Source: Chryseobacterium jejuense
Lineage (GTDB): Bacteria > Bacteroidota > Bacteroidia > Flavobacteriales > Weeksellaceae
Length of the DNA: 64,000 bases
Direction of reading: 5' to 3'
Assembly (NCBI RefSeq): GCF_900100075.1
Contig: NZ_FNEG01000005.1
Span: 124,001 to 188,000 of the forward strand
In this document: one piece after another, positions 42,855 through 51,766 of the stretch
Numbering within the stretch: the stretch's first letter is position 1
Layout: each line of letters begins with the position of its first letter
Position numbers and translations under genes: made by a program
Notes under the pieces: model-generated
Told to the model about the DNA's origin: nothing
What the model saw: only the letters and a program-made list of their open reading frames with translations
Databases searched by the model: none

Positions 42855-43496
42855 TTATATTTTCATTTTTACAGCAGGAGTTCCTATATAGGTTCCTTCA
42901 TCTTTAATTGTCCTCAATAATATCGCACCAGCCCCTAGAATATTCCTATTTCCGATTTTTTTTCTCTGGATTACCCCACAACTAAATCCAAATAAGTTAA
43001 GATCTTCTATAGTTACAGCTCCTGAAATCTGAACATTTGGACTAAAAACATTATAATCACCTACAATGTCATCATGTCCTAAAGTAGCTCTGGTATTAAA
43101 AATATTAAAATTCCCTACTGTTGTATTGCAGCTAAAAATGACATTCAAAGATAATATATTTCCTTCTCCTAAATGAATTGATTCTTTTCCTAAAAATTGA
43201 ACACTAGGATGGATAATATTTGGAAATATTAAATTAGGATTATTGAGTCTATTTCTTATTTGATAAATTAGCTGAGGACTACCTATTGCAATAGCAACTT
43301 CCAAAGGATAATCAACATGATTCAAAGCATCCACTTTTCCAAGTATTTTCCCAAAGCGGTTCTCATATAAGTCATCAGCATCGTCGTAGAAGCCAACAAA
43401 TTCATAATCTATCCCTTCATGCTCTAGCTGATCTCTCCAAATACAGTATACTTCCTGCCCAAATCCTCCTGCACCTATTATTGCTATTTTTTTCAT
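42855..43496 (-). CDS. PglD/NeuD-like N-acyltransferase
   Basis: 213 residues. The N-terminal dinucleotide-like domain begins KKIAIIGAGGFGQEVYCIW, followed by the left-handed beta-helix, with the catalytic histidine in RATLGHDDIVGDYNVFSPN. In PglD it acetylates the 4-amino group of a UDP-4-amino-4,6-dideoxy sugar using acetyl-CoA. Since an ACP gene follows at once (19 bases), I infer that this family member may take its acyl group from ACP. That is unproven. Confidence 0.86.
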   Translation of the reverse strand: MKKIAIIGAGGFGQEVYCIWRDQLEHEGIDYEFVGFYDDADDLYENRFGKILGKVDALNHVDYPLEVAIAIGSPQLIYQIRNRLNNPNLIFPNIIHPSVQFLGKESIHLGEGNILSLNVIFSCNTTVGNFNIFNTRATLGHDDIVGDYNVFSPNVQISGAVTIEDLNLFGFSCGVIQRKKIGNRNILGAGAILLRTIKDEGTYIGTPAVKMKI

Positions 43497-43502
43497 TATT
43501 TT

Positions 43503-44108
43503 CTAATTAAATCCATTAAAAGCTTCTGTTGTTGCTTGTCCTTCCTGAGAAATTCCTTCTTTTATAAATACTTTTTTTATGGTAAGGAAGAGTATCTTTA
43601 CATCCAAAGAAAAGGATACATGATCTACATACCAAACGTCTAATTCAAATTTTCGTTTCCAGGAGATTGCATTTCGCCCATTCACTTGAGCCCAGCCTGT
43701 AATTCCAGGTCTAACTTCATGTCTTCGTTTTTGCTCTGTATTATACAATGAAAGATATTGAGGTAATAGCGGCCTCGGTCCTATTAATGCCATATCACCT
43801 TTCAGAACATTTATTAATTGTGGAATTTCATCCAAGGATGTTTTTCTCACAAAAGAACCAATTCCTGTTAATCGGTCAGCATCAGGTAATAAATTTCCAT
43901 TCTGATCCTTTTTATCATTCATTGTTTTAAACTTTACAATGCTGAAAATTTTTCCATTCTTACCAGGTCTTTTTTGAAAGAAAAAGGGTTTTCCATTATT
44001 AGCCATAAATAATCCTATGGTTACAATAACAAATATAGGAGCTAAAATAATCAGCCCAACAAACGCCATAAAAAAATCAAAAAATCTTTTGAGAAAATAT
44101 TTATACAT
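43503..44108 (-). CDS. initiating sugar transferase, PglC-like
   Basis: 201 residues from the ATG at 44108 (MYKYFLKRFFDFFMAFVGL); the in-frame TTG at 44114 is less likely. One N-terminal re-entrant/membrane helix and a PglC-like monotopic transferase domain: FFQKRPGKNGKIFSIVKFKTM, SLDEIPQLINVLKGDMALIGPRPLL with the catalytic Asp-Glu, and RPGITGWAQVNGRNAISW. It transfers a sugar phosphate to undecaprenyl phosphate. It is next to PglD-like and belongs to the amino-sugar set. Confidence 0.93.
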   Translation of the reverse strand: MYKYFLKRFFDFFMAFVGLIILAPIFVIVTIGLFMANNGKPFFFQKRPGKNGKIFSIVKFKTMNDKKDQNGNLLPDADRLTGIGSFVRKTSLDEIPQLINVLKGDMALIGPRPLLPQYLSLYNTEQKRRHEVRPGITGWAQVNGRNAISWKRKFELDVWYVDHVSFSLDVKILFLTIKKVFIKEGISQEGQATTEAFNGFN

Positions 44109-44118
44109 TTTCAATATA

Positions 44119-45156
44119 TTAATTTCTTAACATCTTGTTCCAATATTCGATGTTCTTTTGAGTAAATAAACTTTCTAACCATCCATCCACCGATAATTTT
44201 TGATATAAACAATCTTCTAGTGGTTGAAAATCTTTTTCAAAAAAAGCCTTATCTAAAACTAACTTTTCCCGATCAATAATATAAAAATTACCTTCATTAT
44301 AAAAAGGATACTTTTTTATTTCCGAATTAGTAGTAATAAGTTTTTTGTTTGCACCAATCGCCTCAAAAGTTCTCATTGTGAGCCCTGTCTGATAAGGATG
44401 ATTAATGTCCAAAATTACTTTTGATTGTTTATAAAACCCCACCATCTCCAGCGTTGTTAAAGATTTAAAGCTCAATTTCTTATAGTCAAATTTCTTAAAT
44501 GTAGGATCAATTATACGTTTAATAAAATAAACCAATTTCCCCTGCATAAAAAAGTAGTTGAATGCTGTAAGACCATTCTTTTCACACCATTTACTGAGTT
44601 TATTAGCAATAATATATCGATCTGAATGAGCAGTTCCTAAAAATAACAAATCATATTTTTTAACTGTAGAATCACTCAAATCTGCTTTGAACTGGTCATA
44701 ATAAAAAAGTGGAAGAAAGTTAATATTAAATTTTTTTGCATCCTCCAAATCAAATGAAAATGATTTATCATACAAATCTAAATGGTTAGAGGTATTAGGA
44801 GTATTTTTAAAAGAATCCCAATTGTAAAAAATTAAAATACAATTGGGATTTAATTCTTTAATTTTTTTTAAAAAAAATGCAGGAACAACTTCTCCCCGAA
44901 TGACCAATACATAATCTAACTTCGTTTTTTCCAGGTCTTTTAATATTGAATTATAATATTTAGTAATATCATTTTTTATCAACCGCGGAGCAACTCTTAG
45001 AATACCCTTTGTGAAATTATTACTAGCAGGCCTTTCATCATAATGAATGGTATTAGCACCATATGATTTTAGTTTATCAATAATTAAATTATAGCCTCCG
45101 AAATTCTTTACTAAAAAGAACAGTATATTTTTACCTTTTAATGAATATAAATCCAC
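44119..45156 (-). CDS. glycosyltransferase, GT-B type
   Basis: 345 residues. The start codon is GTG (45156); no early in-frame ATG exists. The N-terminal half contains VIRGEVVPAFFLKK, and the C-terminal half the nucleotide-sugar-binding type segment LTMRTFEAIGANKKLITTNSEIKKYPFYN, as in CgeB-like and group 1 transferases. Donor and acceptor are unknown. Lies between the epimerase and the PglC-like gene. Confidence 0.75.
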   Translation of the reverse strand: MDLYSLKGKNILFFLVKNFGGYNLIIDKLKSYGANTIHYDERPASNNFTKGILRVAPRLIKNDITKYYNSILKDLEKTKLDYVLVIRGEVVPAFFLKKIKELNPNCILIFYNWDSFKNTPNTSNHLDLYDKSFSFDLEDAKKFNINFLPLFYYDQFKADLSDSTVKKYDLLFLGTAHSDRYIIANKLSKWCEKNGLTAFNYFFMQGKLVYFIKRIIDPTFKKFDYKKLSFKSLTTLEMVGFYKQSKVILDINHPYQTGLTMRTFEAIGANKKLITTNSEIKKYPFYNEGNFYIIDREKLVLDKAFFEKDFQPLEDCLYQKLSVDGWLESLFTQKNIEYWNKMLRN

Positions 45157-45166
45157 AAGTATATTA

Positions 45167-46300
45167 TTATTTATATAATCCTTTAGCTTTCATCTCGTCA
45201 ATCGATTTTTGATACTGATCTTCTTGTACTTCTTGAGTATTTACCCAATCTGTAAACTTCTTAAGACCTTTTTCAAAAGTAACTTTTGGTTCAAAGCCCA
45301 AAAGAGTATTTATCTTAGTTAAATCAGCATAATTATGACGAATATCTCCTAAACGATAGTTTCCTGAAACCACTATAGGAACCTCTACTCCATAATTTTT
45401 AACCAGCCCATTTGCTACTTCTAAAACATTAGTTGCAATACCAGTCCCAACATTGAAAACTTGATTATTTGCTTCTTCTTTTTCTAACCCTAAAATCGTT
45501 GCATCTACAACATCATCAATGAAAACAAAATCCCTACTTTCTTTTCCATCTTCAAAAATGTTGATTTTATTTCCATTTTTAATTTGAGTAGAGAAGATAG
45601 ATAAAATTCCAGTATAAGGGTTTTTTAATGATTGTCCCGGACCATACACGTTTTGATAACGAAAAGCTACTCCTGAAATCCCAATTGTCTGGCAAACCGT
45701 TAAAACCATTTGTTCCTGATTCTGTTTGGTAATACCATAAACAGAAGAAGGATGAATTTTAGACGTTTCGTCTGTTCCCACTAAAGTTAGCGCAGAAGAA
45801 CCTGGATATTTTACTTCAAAATCTTCTTGGTCCATATAATCTGCAGTACGTTGTGTAGGATAAACTACGCCTAATTCTTGGCTAATATACTTTCCTTCTC
45901 CATAAATAGAACGTGAAGAAGCGACTACTACTTTTTTAATACTATGTTTTGTATTTACTAATAAATCTAATAATAAAGCAGTTCCATTAATATTAACCTC
46001 AATATACTTTTTCACTTCATACATGGATTGTCCAGTCCCTGTCTCTGCCGCATAATGTACAATAGCATCTTGCCCTTCAATAGCTTTTTTCCAATCTTCT
46101 TCGCTGGTAACTGTTCCTAAAATAAATTTCACTTTATCTTTGATACTTAAGTATAAAGGTGATGTTTCAGCAGGATTTTCTCCATGAATTTGTGGTGAAA
46201 GATTATCCAAAACAGTAACTTGATAGCCTTTATCAATCAATTTTAAAGCAAGATTAGATCCTATAAAACCTGCACCTCCTGTAATCAGTATTTTTTTCAT
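45167..46300 (-). CDS. NAD-dependent epimerase/dehydratase (dTDP-rhamnose 4-epimerase-like)
   Basis: 377 residues of the extended SDR fold. TGGAGFIGSNLALKL is the NAD-binding motif and SSVYGITKQNQEQ has the Tyr-Lys pair, with an insertion containing YMDQEDFEVKYPGSSALTLVGTDETSK. That insertion recalls dTDP-L-rhamnose 4-epimerases (dTDP-6-deoxy-talose makers). RfbC at the far end would supply a rhamnose precursor, but the remaining rml genes are not here, so substrate is unresolved. Confidence 0.8.
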   Translation of the reverse strand: MKKILITGGAGFIGSNLALKLIDKGYQVTVLDNLSPQIHGENPAETSPLYLSIKDKVKFILGTVTSEEDWKKAIEGQDAIVHYAAETGTGQSMYEVKKYIEVNINGTALLLDLLVNTKHSIKKVVVASSRSIYGEGKYISQELGVVYPTQRTADYMDQEDFEVKYPGSSALTLVGTDETSKIHPSSVYGITKQNQEQMVLTVCQTIGISGVAFRYQNVYGPGQSLKNPYTGILSIFSTQIKNGNKINIFEDGKESRDFVFIDDVVDATILGLEKEEANNQVFNVGTGIATNVLEVANGLVKNYGVEVPIVVSGNYRLGDIRHNYADLTKINTLLGFEPKVTFEKGLKKFTDWVNTQEVQEDQYQKSIDEMKAKGLYK

Positions 46301-46321
46301 AATTAACTATATCTGTATTTT

Positions 46322-46915
46322 TTATATTTTTTCCCAACGTTGGAATTCAAAATTATATTTCTTTATAGGTTTTGCAGGTGTTCCAACTGCAATTACATTT
46401 GGGGGTAAATTTTTTGATACCACTGAGTTTGCACCAACAATTGTGCCCTTACCAATTGTAACTCCTGGTAAAACAGAAACAAATTCTCCTAACCAAACAT
46501 TATCCTCGATAATGATTGGTTTTGAATACAATTTTCTATCATGTGGAATAGAACTAGGATCTGAATCATTTTCGTCTCCTGAATAACTTCCATGGGAACA
46601 ATCTGAAACATATATTTTACTCGCAAAAAGTACATTGTTTCCAATATGCACTTTTTCCATTGCGGTGATATGCACATAATCATTCATTTGAAAGTTTTCT
46701 CCAAAAAACATAGTAGTTTGATTATGTTCCGGATAGGCTTCAATCCTACAACCTACACCTGTAGTAAAACCTTTTGATACCTTTATAAACTTCTTTCCTC
46801 GAATATCTATCGGGAATCTTATTAATCTGGCATTCTTAAAAACGAAAAAACTTCTTATTTTAAAAATAACTACTTTAAATAATCCTATTAAACCGTATCT
46901 TTTTAATAAACTCAT
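46322..46915 (-). CDS. left-handed beta-helix O-acetyltransferase (WbbJ-type)
   Basis: 197 residues. The second half is a hexapeptide-repeat helix with LGEFVSVLPGVTIGKGTIVGANSVVSKNLPPNVIAVGTPAKPI, as in maltose/serine-type and capsule O-acetyltransferases. NMSDYVHITAMEKVHIGN-like strands precede it, and the histidine in DCSHGSYSGDE is a possible catalytic residue. It would acetylate a hydroxyl of the glycan. Overlaps the glycosyltransferase upstream by four bases (ATGA-type). Confidence 0.85.
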   Translation of the reverse strand: MSLLKRYGLIGLFKVVIFKIRSFFVFKNARLIRFPIDIRGKKFIKVSKGFTTGVGCRIEAYPEHNQTTMFFGENFQMNDYVHITAMEKVHIGNNVLFASKIYVSDCSHGSYSGDENDSDPSSIPHDRKLYSKPIIIEDNVWLGEFVSVLPGVTIGKGTIVGANSVVSKNLPPNVIAVGTPAKPIKKYNFEFQRWEKI

Positions 46916-48024
46916 TTTAATAATAATTTAAATACCTCATTCCAATTTCTACATACTGGATCTTCATACTTAATTTCTCCTTTGTTAGTATATTCTATAC
47001 TTCCATTCATCAACGACAACATATTTTCTGCCAATATTTTTTCATTTTCTACATCAAAATAACGAACCTTATCATAATTCCCAACTGTTTCGTATGCATA
47101 AGGTAAGTTAGCAACTAATATTGGTTTTTGATATTTTTTGAATTCCGATATGGGTAATCCCCAAGTTTCTAATTTTGATGGAAAAATTAAACAATCTGCT
47201 ATAGCATAAGTATCATCAACTTTATCTTTAGATAATAATCCTACAAACTCAATTTCTTTGTTTTTAGAAAATCGATCAACAATATTTTTAGAATATAAGT
47301 TTTCAGAGCCATCAATGGTTAATTTAACTTCAAAATTCTCTACTCCTTTTGTTTTTAATATTTCAACAGCTTTACAAATTACTTCAAAATTCTTAAACTC
47401 ACGAGGAAACGCAGGATAGAAGAAAATAAAACGATCAGATTTTATATTAATCACTGTTTTATTTGAATTTTCAGTATTTTTATCCTCCTGATTAGGTAAG
47501 GCTACAATTACTTTGTCATTTTTAAGATTGAAAAATTTTAGAAATCCATCTTTTATCCATTTTTGTTGAACAATAACAAAATCATTTTTATGGATATTTA
47601 TTCTGTAAAGTTCTTTATAAAACTTTGTATATAAAAATCTCTTAGGATTACGGAAAAAGCCAAACAGATTTTGCTTATAAAATGGTGAAGCATTGTGACA
47701 ATACACCGCACGTTTTTCTGAAATTACATTTGGAGTCATATCATGTAAACTCAACCACAAATGGCTATTCAGCTCTCTTGATAAATTTTCACATTCAAAA
47801 TACTCAAATTTAACTCTATTTTTCCATGCTGCTTTTACAGTAGGATATTCTAAAAGTTCAATATTCTTCAAATTATCAAATAATTTTTTGGAATGTACAA
47901 GAGCTATGATATTATAATCATTTATAAAAAGACTATCATCTAGAAACTCTAGCACTGACTTCATAACAGTTAGTGGGCCACCTTCTGAGAAATTAACACC
48001 AGATATAATTATATTTTTTTTCAT
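46912..48024 (-). CDS. glycosyltransferase family 1-like
   Basis: 370 residues of GT-B fold. N-terminal acceptor domain with GVNFSEGGPLTVMK and HNASPFYKQ. C-terminal donor domain with FFYPAFPREFKNFEVICKAVEIL and the E-x7-E region ADCLIFPSKLETWGLPISE. Cytosolic or membrane-associated. Sugar specificity is not evident. Four-base overlap with the acetyltransferase gene; the beta-helix gene lies three bases upstream. Confidence 0.87.
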   Translation of the reverse strand: MKKNIIISGVNFSEGGPLTVMKSVLEFLDDSLFINDYNIIALVHSKKLFDNLKNIELLEYPTVKAAWKNRVKFEYFECENLSRELNSHLWLSLHDMTPNVISEKRAVYCHNASPFYKQNLFGFFRNPKRFLYTKFYKELYRINIHKNDFVIVQQKWIKDGFLKFFNLKNDKVIVALPNQEDKNTENSNKTVINIKSDRFIFFYPAFPREFKNFEVICKAVEILKTKGVENFEVKLTIDGSENLYSKNIVDRFSKNKEIEFVGLLSKDKVDDTYAIADCLIFPSKLETWGLPISEFKKYQKPILVANLPYAYETVGNYDKVRYFDVENEKILAENMLSLMNGSIEYTNKGEIKYEDPVCRNWNEVFKLLLK

Positions 48025-48027
48025 TTT

Positions 48028-49662
48028 TTATCTTGTAGATACTGCAAAAATAGGATTCTGTAATACAAGTAATTCTGCAGCTGTATTATAATAAAAATAT
48101 CTGTTTTCTAAAATGTTTTTACTATAATCAACCATTGCTGTGAAATGAGCATTTTGAGCATTTTTAGGAAGAAAATTAGGTACAACTGCAATACTAAGAT
48201 TCCTACCCTGTTTAAATCCATAATTACTATTTACTGATTTAGATATAGTCTTAACTACATTATTTAATTCATAAGTAATTACAAATGTAGTTGAACCTAA
48301 AAACAATGTTCCAACTTCATTTATTACTTCAATTTTAGCAACTAAAAATTTATCCTCAATTTTCAATTGTTTTAGATTCGATAATTTCTCATTTAAATTA
48401 AGTGCAGTTGCTTTCTTAATTTGTTTATTTGCATTTAAATAACTTTTCAATGTTTCTTTTCCATTGTTAATTGGAACTTTAATTACTGTACCATTTTCTT
48501 TTGCAAACTCTGTTAAAAAGACATTTTTTTCATTACTTTCATTCACACGCAAATCACATTGATCTAAGAATAAATTAACCTGGTCATAGTTATAAACCAG
48601 AATTCCCTTCAATGTAAATGGTTTAAAATTGCTAGCAGCTCCATCTAAATTATTACCTTTTATAAATATTTTATTTTTAGGGTTTAAAGCTGTTGTGTTG
48701 GGAAAAGGTAAATATTCACCATTTTTATCTGCAAAAACAGAAGATACATACACTGCATCACTAAGAATAGCCTCAAAATGATTGCCTTCAAAATTAACTG
48801 TAGCATTACTTATTTCTAAATCAACAATATAAGAAGGAGGATTCCCGTTTGCATACTTAATATTACCCTCCATGTTATTATTTCGAATATTTACTGCATC
48901 CTTGGCAAATGTACCTCTGATTACACGTGAATTATCATGACACATATTATCTTCAAAAGTAAATCCCCAAGCTAAATTACGTACACCTGACTGTTTATTT
49001 GTTGAATTAATATCAGAAAAATATACACATTCATCGTTCTGATTAAATGCGTTCTGTCTAAATTGCAGAAAAGCGACTAAATATTGGTTTGAAGATGCAA
49101 ATTTCATTGCATAATTAAAACCTGTGAAATGACAACGTTCGATGATAAAAGGCCAAGTTGGACCATTCCATTCTGATTGAAACAAAATCCCTGTAGTCTT
49201 CCCAACTTGTCTCCCTTGCTGACTACTAAACTGAATGCCAACAATCCTAACCGGGTCCCTTACATTCTTATCAAATACGATCCCTGTATTATCTTTGGGA
49301 ATAACAAGTTCACTACTATTAATAACATCATTTTTCAGATTTTCACGATCTATCCAACTTTCCTCTCGTAACAGAGCCCCTTCTCCTAAAAGTTGAACAC
49401 CTCCAGTTTTAAAGTAAACACTCTTTTTTAATAAATATTTTCCAAAAGGGACAAATAAAGTCTTTCTCTTATTATTTTCACAATAGTCTATTGCCTTTTG
49501 AAAAGCATCACTGTCATCATTTTTCCCATCCCCAACTGCACCAAAATCTTTCAATGAAATCAATAACTTTTGCTCTCCCAACTTAGATTTTGGCTTCTGC
49601 CCAAAAATCATAGTTGTAAAAAAAGAAAGCAATATTGTGAAAATAACATTATAAAATTTCAT
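48028..49662 (-). CDS. secreted right-handed beta-helix protein (pectate lyase/GH28-like)
   Basis: 544 residues with a signal peptide (1-21). ISLKDFGAVGDGKNDDSDAFQKAI is the classic N-terminal motif of the Pectate_lyase_3 superfamily, and the body (about 100-420) is made of repeating helix turns with polar ladders. The C-terminal ~120 residues form an additional beta domain. Such proteins in polysaccharide loci may trim, depolymerise or epimerise the glycan, or bind it. It lacks a clear catalytic assignment that I can verify. It is the only secreted enzyme-like protein in the locus. Confidence 0.85.
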   Translation of the reverse strand: MKFYNVIFTILLSFFTTMIFGQKPKSKLGEQKLLISLKDFGAVGDGKNDDSDAFQKAIDYCENNKRKTLFVPFGKYLLKKSVYFKTGGVQLLGEGALLREESWIDRENLKNDVINSSELVIPKDNTGIVFDKNVRDPVRIVGIQFSSQQGRQVGKTTGILFQSEWNGPTWPFIIERCHFTGFNYAMKFASSNQYLVAFLQFRQNAFNQNDECVYFSDINSTNKQSGVRNLAWGFTFEDNMCHDNSRVIRGTFAKDAVNIRNNNMEGNIKYANGNPPSYIVDLEISNATVNFEGNHFEAILSDAVYVSSVFADKNGEYLPFPNTTALNPKNKIFIKGNNLDGAASNFKPFTLKGILVYNYDQVNLFLDQCDLRVNESNEKNVFLTEFAKENGTVIKVPINNGKETLKSYLNANKQIKKATALNLNEKLSNLKQLKIEDKFLVAKIEVINEVGTLFLGSTTFVITYELNNVVKTISKSVNSNYGFKQGRNLSIAVVPNFLPKNAQNAHFTAMVDYSKNILENRYFYYNTAAELLVLQNPIFAVSTR

Positions 49663-50638
49663 AGATTTCTATATATTTTTTTGAAATATTTTCAATAGTA
49701 TACTTTTTAAGGTTTTCCTTACCTTTTTTAATCATTTTTTCTTTTTCCTCATTAGAAAAATTGAGAACACTCTTAACACCACTTTTAATACTATCTACAG
49801 AATAAGGATCTACAATAATGGCAGCCTCTCCGGCAACTTCTTTCATAGGTGAAATTTCTGAAGTAACCACTATTACATTTTGAGCCTGAGCTTCAAGAAT
49901 GGGAAGTCCAAAACCTTCATACAAAGAAGGGAATAATAAAATGTCTGCATTTTTATAAAGTTGCAGTAACTCTGCTTCTGCAATATTATAATAATTTTCA
50001 AAATTTATATTGTTTGAGATTAAAACCTCATTTATATCTTCTGCAAGTTTCCCTACTATAATTACTTTGATTGGTAAGTTAATTAGGGCTTGAACCGCTC
50101 TCTCTATATTTTTATTTGATCTAGTTCCTACAATAAGAACATTGCACAAATCTTTACTTTCCTTAACCTTTTCTTCTGCTTTTTCAATTGTAACACAGTT
50201 AGGTATAACTATAATTTTATTTTCAACAGAAGGCATAAATTTAATTATTTCCTCTTTTGTTTTTTCTGAAATTACTGTAATAATTTTAACTTTTCTAAAA
50301 GGAAGATAAATCCAGAAAAGTTTGAAAATAAAAGAACGTAAAAACGGAAGCTCTCTATACAATCCAAGATCATGAACTGTTAAAACAATTTTATTCGTTT
50401 TTAATGCAATTGAAGCAAAATGGATTTGGCCTGTAATATGAACAATATCATTTTTATGGATCTGTTTTCGAAAGAAAAAAATACTTCGAAATAGATTTAC
50501 TATACCATTATCATAAGGATTCTCAATATTTTCTATAGTTATCTTATTACTTTTAACGTATTCTTTAATATATGAAAAAAGTTTTTCAAAACTTCTTTCA
50601 TTAGGATTAACTTTTCTATCTAAGTAAAATATTTTCAT
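49649..50638 (-). CDS. glycosyltransferase family 4
   Basis: 329 residues of GT-B fold. N-terminal domain with DIVHITGQIHFASIALK and LTVHDLGLYRE. C-terminal domain with VLIVGTRSNKNIERAVQAL and the E-x7-E motif LFPSLYEGFGLPILEAQAQNV. Probably adds a hexose from a UDP or GDP sugar (mannose is plausible given GDP-mannose supply). Overlaps the beta-helix gene by 14 bases. Confidence 0.9.
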   Translation of the reverse strand: MKIFYLDRKVNPNERSFEKLFSYIKEYVKSNKITIENIENPYDNGIVNLFRSIFFFRKQIHKNDIVHITGQIHFASIALKTNKIVLTVHDLGLYRELPFLRSFIFKLFWIYLPFRKVKIITVISEKTKEEIIKFMPSVENKIIVIPNCVTIEKAEEKVKESKDLCNVLIVGTRSNKNIERAVQALINLPIKVIIVGKLAEDINEVLISNNINFENYYNIAEAELLQLYKNADILLFPSLYEGFGLPILEAQAQNVIVVTSEISPMKEVAGEAAIIVDPYSVDSIKSGVKSVLNFSNEEKEKMIKKGKENLKKYTIENISKKYIEIYEIL

Positions 50639-50656
50639 AATAAATTATTATAAAAC

Positions 50657-51766
50657 CTATCTATGAGGTCTTCTTACAAAATCTTGATTGTACCAAATCC
50701 CCTTATAAGGATCAAATGCATCTGGATAACCACCAATAGACTGATACATCAACAAAATTGAAACGATAAACACAAGTATAAGGCAAAAGCATTTTTCAAT
50801 AGGTTTCTTAACAATAAGAAAAATACTGGTAATAAGTAGCGGTTCCATTAAATTAAAATACAAACTTCCACGGCTAACCATAACATTCAAAGAACTAGAA
50901 AATACTAAATAAACTAAAATCCCCACCCAGTATCCATTAAAAAACAAATTATAATTTTTCAGGCGAATTACAGCTTTATCTCTTATTCCTAGAAATATTA
51001 TGAGAAATAAAATACGTTTAAATGCTCCGGCAGCAGTAAGCCCATATTCTTCAGCAGCTGCTTTAGCACTATCAAGGTAAGCCTCCGTCTTACTCATAAA
51101 ATGTTCATTTAATGCACCCAAAGAACCAAACACCTGCAATGGTAAAGGTGATATACCGAATAAAAAAGCAATTATAATACTAATTATTATCACCTTTTTA
51201 GATATATACCTATTTAAAAAATAATATACGATAGCTAAATAGGCTGTGGCATGAAATGTAAAACTACTAACTAAAAATACAAAAAACTTTTTTTTATTAT
51301 TATTTAATAAAAAGCTTAACCCAAAGAGTAAAAGAACAATTCCTAATAATTGTCTGTTGGCTCCCACCATACCAAGATTCGTAGTAAAGTAATAAAAAAA
51401 AGCAGTTTGAGGGTATGGAATTATTTTCTTAAATGATATTATCAATAAGCCATAAAAAAGTACTGCATGGATTATCAAAAAAACAGAATAATCATCAGTT
51501 ACTGATCGGACTAACCAACTTAATATTCCATATCCAAATTCTGTTTGCCAAACACTAAGTGCTTCTTTAAATGTAGTACTCTCATTAAATAAATATTCAT
51601 ATACTTCCCAATCTGTTCCTGTATACCATCTTCCTCCTACAATTAAAACAGAACCTAAGAATGATAGAAATAAAAATAGATTTCCAAATTTTCCGTTTCC
51701 AACTTTAAAAAGTTCAAAAAAAGAAAATAGAAATAGAAATATGGCAAAAACTATATATACTTCCAT
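50657..51766 (-). CDS. EpsG/Wzy-like polysaccharide polymerase
   Basis: 369 residues, with about ten membrane helices beginning IVFAIFLFLFSFFELF. GRWYTGTDWEVYEYLF (about 46-61) and GMVGANRQLLGIVLLLF (about 132-148) match EpsG-family conserved blocks. It would polymerise lipid-linked repeat units in the periplasm. It is the only polymerase candidate in the locus. The start overlaps the preceding gene's stop by one base. Confidence 0.85.
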   Translation of the reverse strand: MEVYIVFAIFLFLFSFFELFKVGNGKFGNLFLFLSFLGSVLIVGGRWYTGTDWEVYEYLFNESTTFKEALSVWQTEFGYGILSWLVRSVTDDYSVFLIIHAVLFYGLLIISFKKIIPYPQTAFFYYFTTNLGMVGANRQLLGIVLLLFGLSFLLNNNKKKFFVFLVSSFTFHATAYLAIVYYFLNRYISKKVIIISIIIAFLFGISPLPLQVFGSLGALNEHFMSKTEAYLDSAKAAAEEYGLTAAGAFKRILFLIIFLGIRDKAVIRLKNYNLFFNGYWVGILVYLVFSSSLNVMVSRGSLYFNLMEPLLITSIFLIVKKPIEKCFCLILVFIVSILLMYQSIGGYPDAFDPYKGIWYNQDFVRRPHR

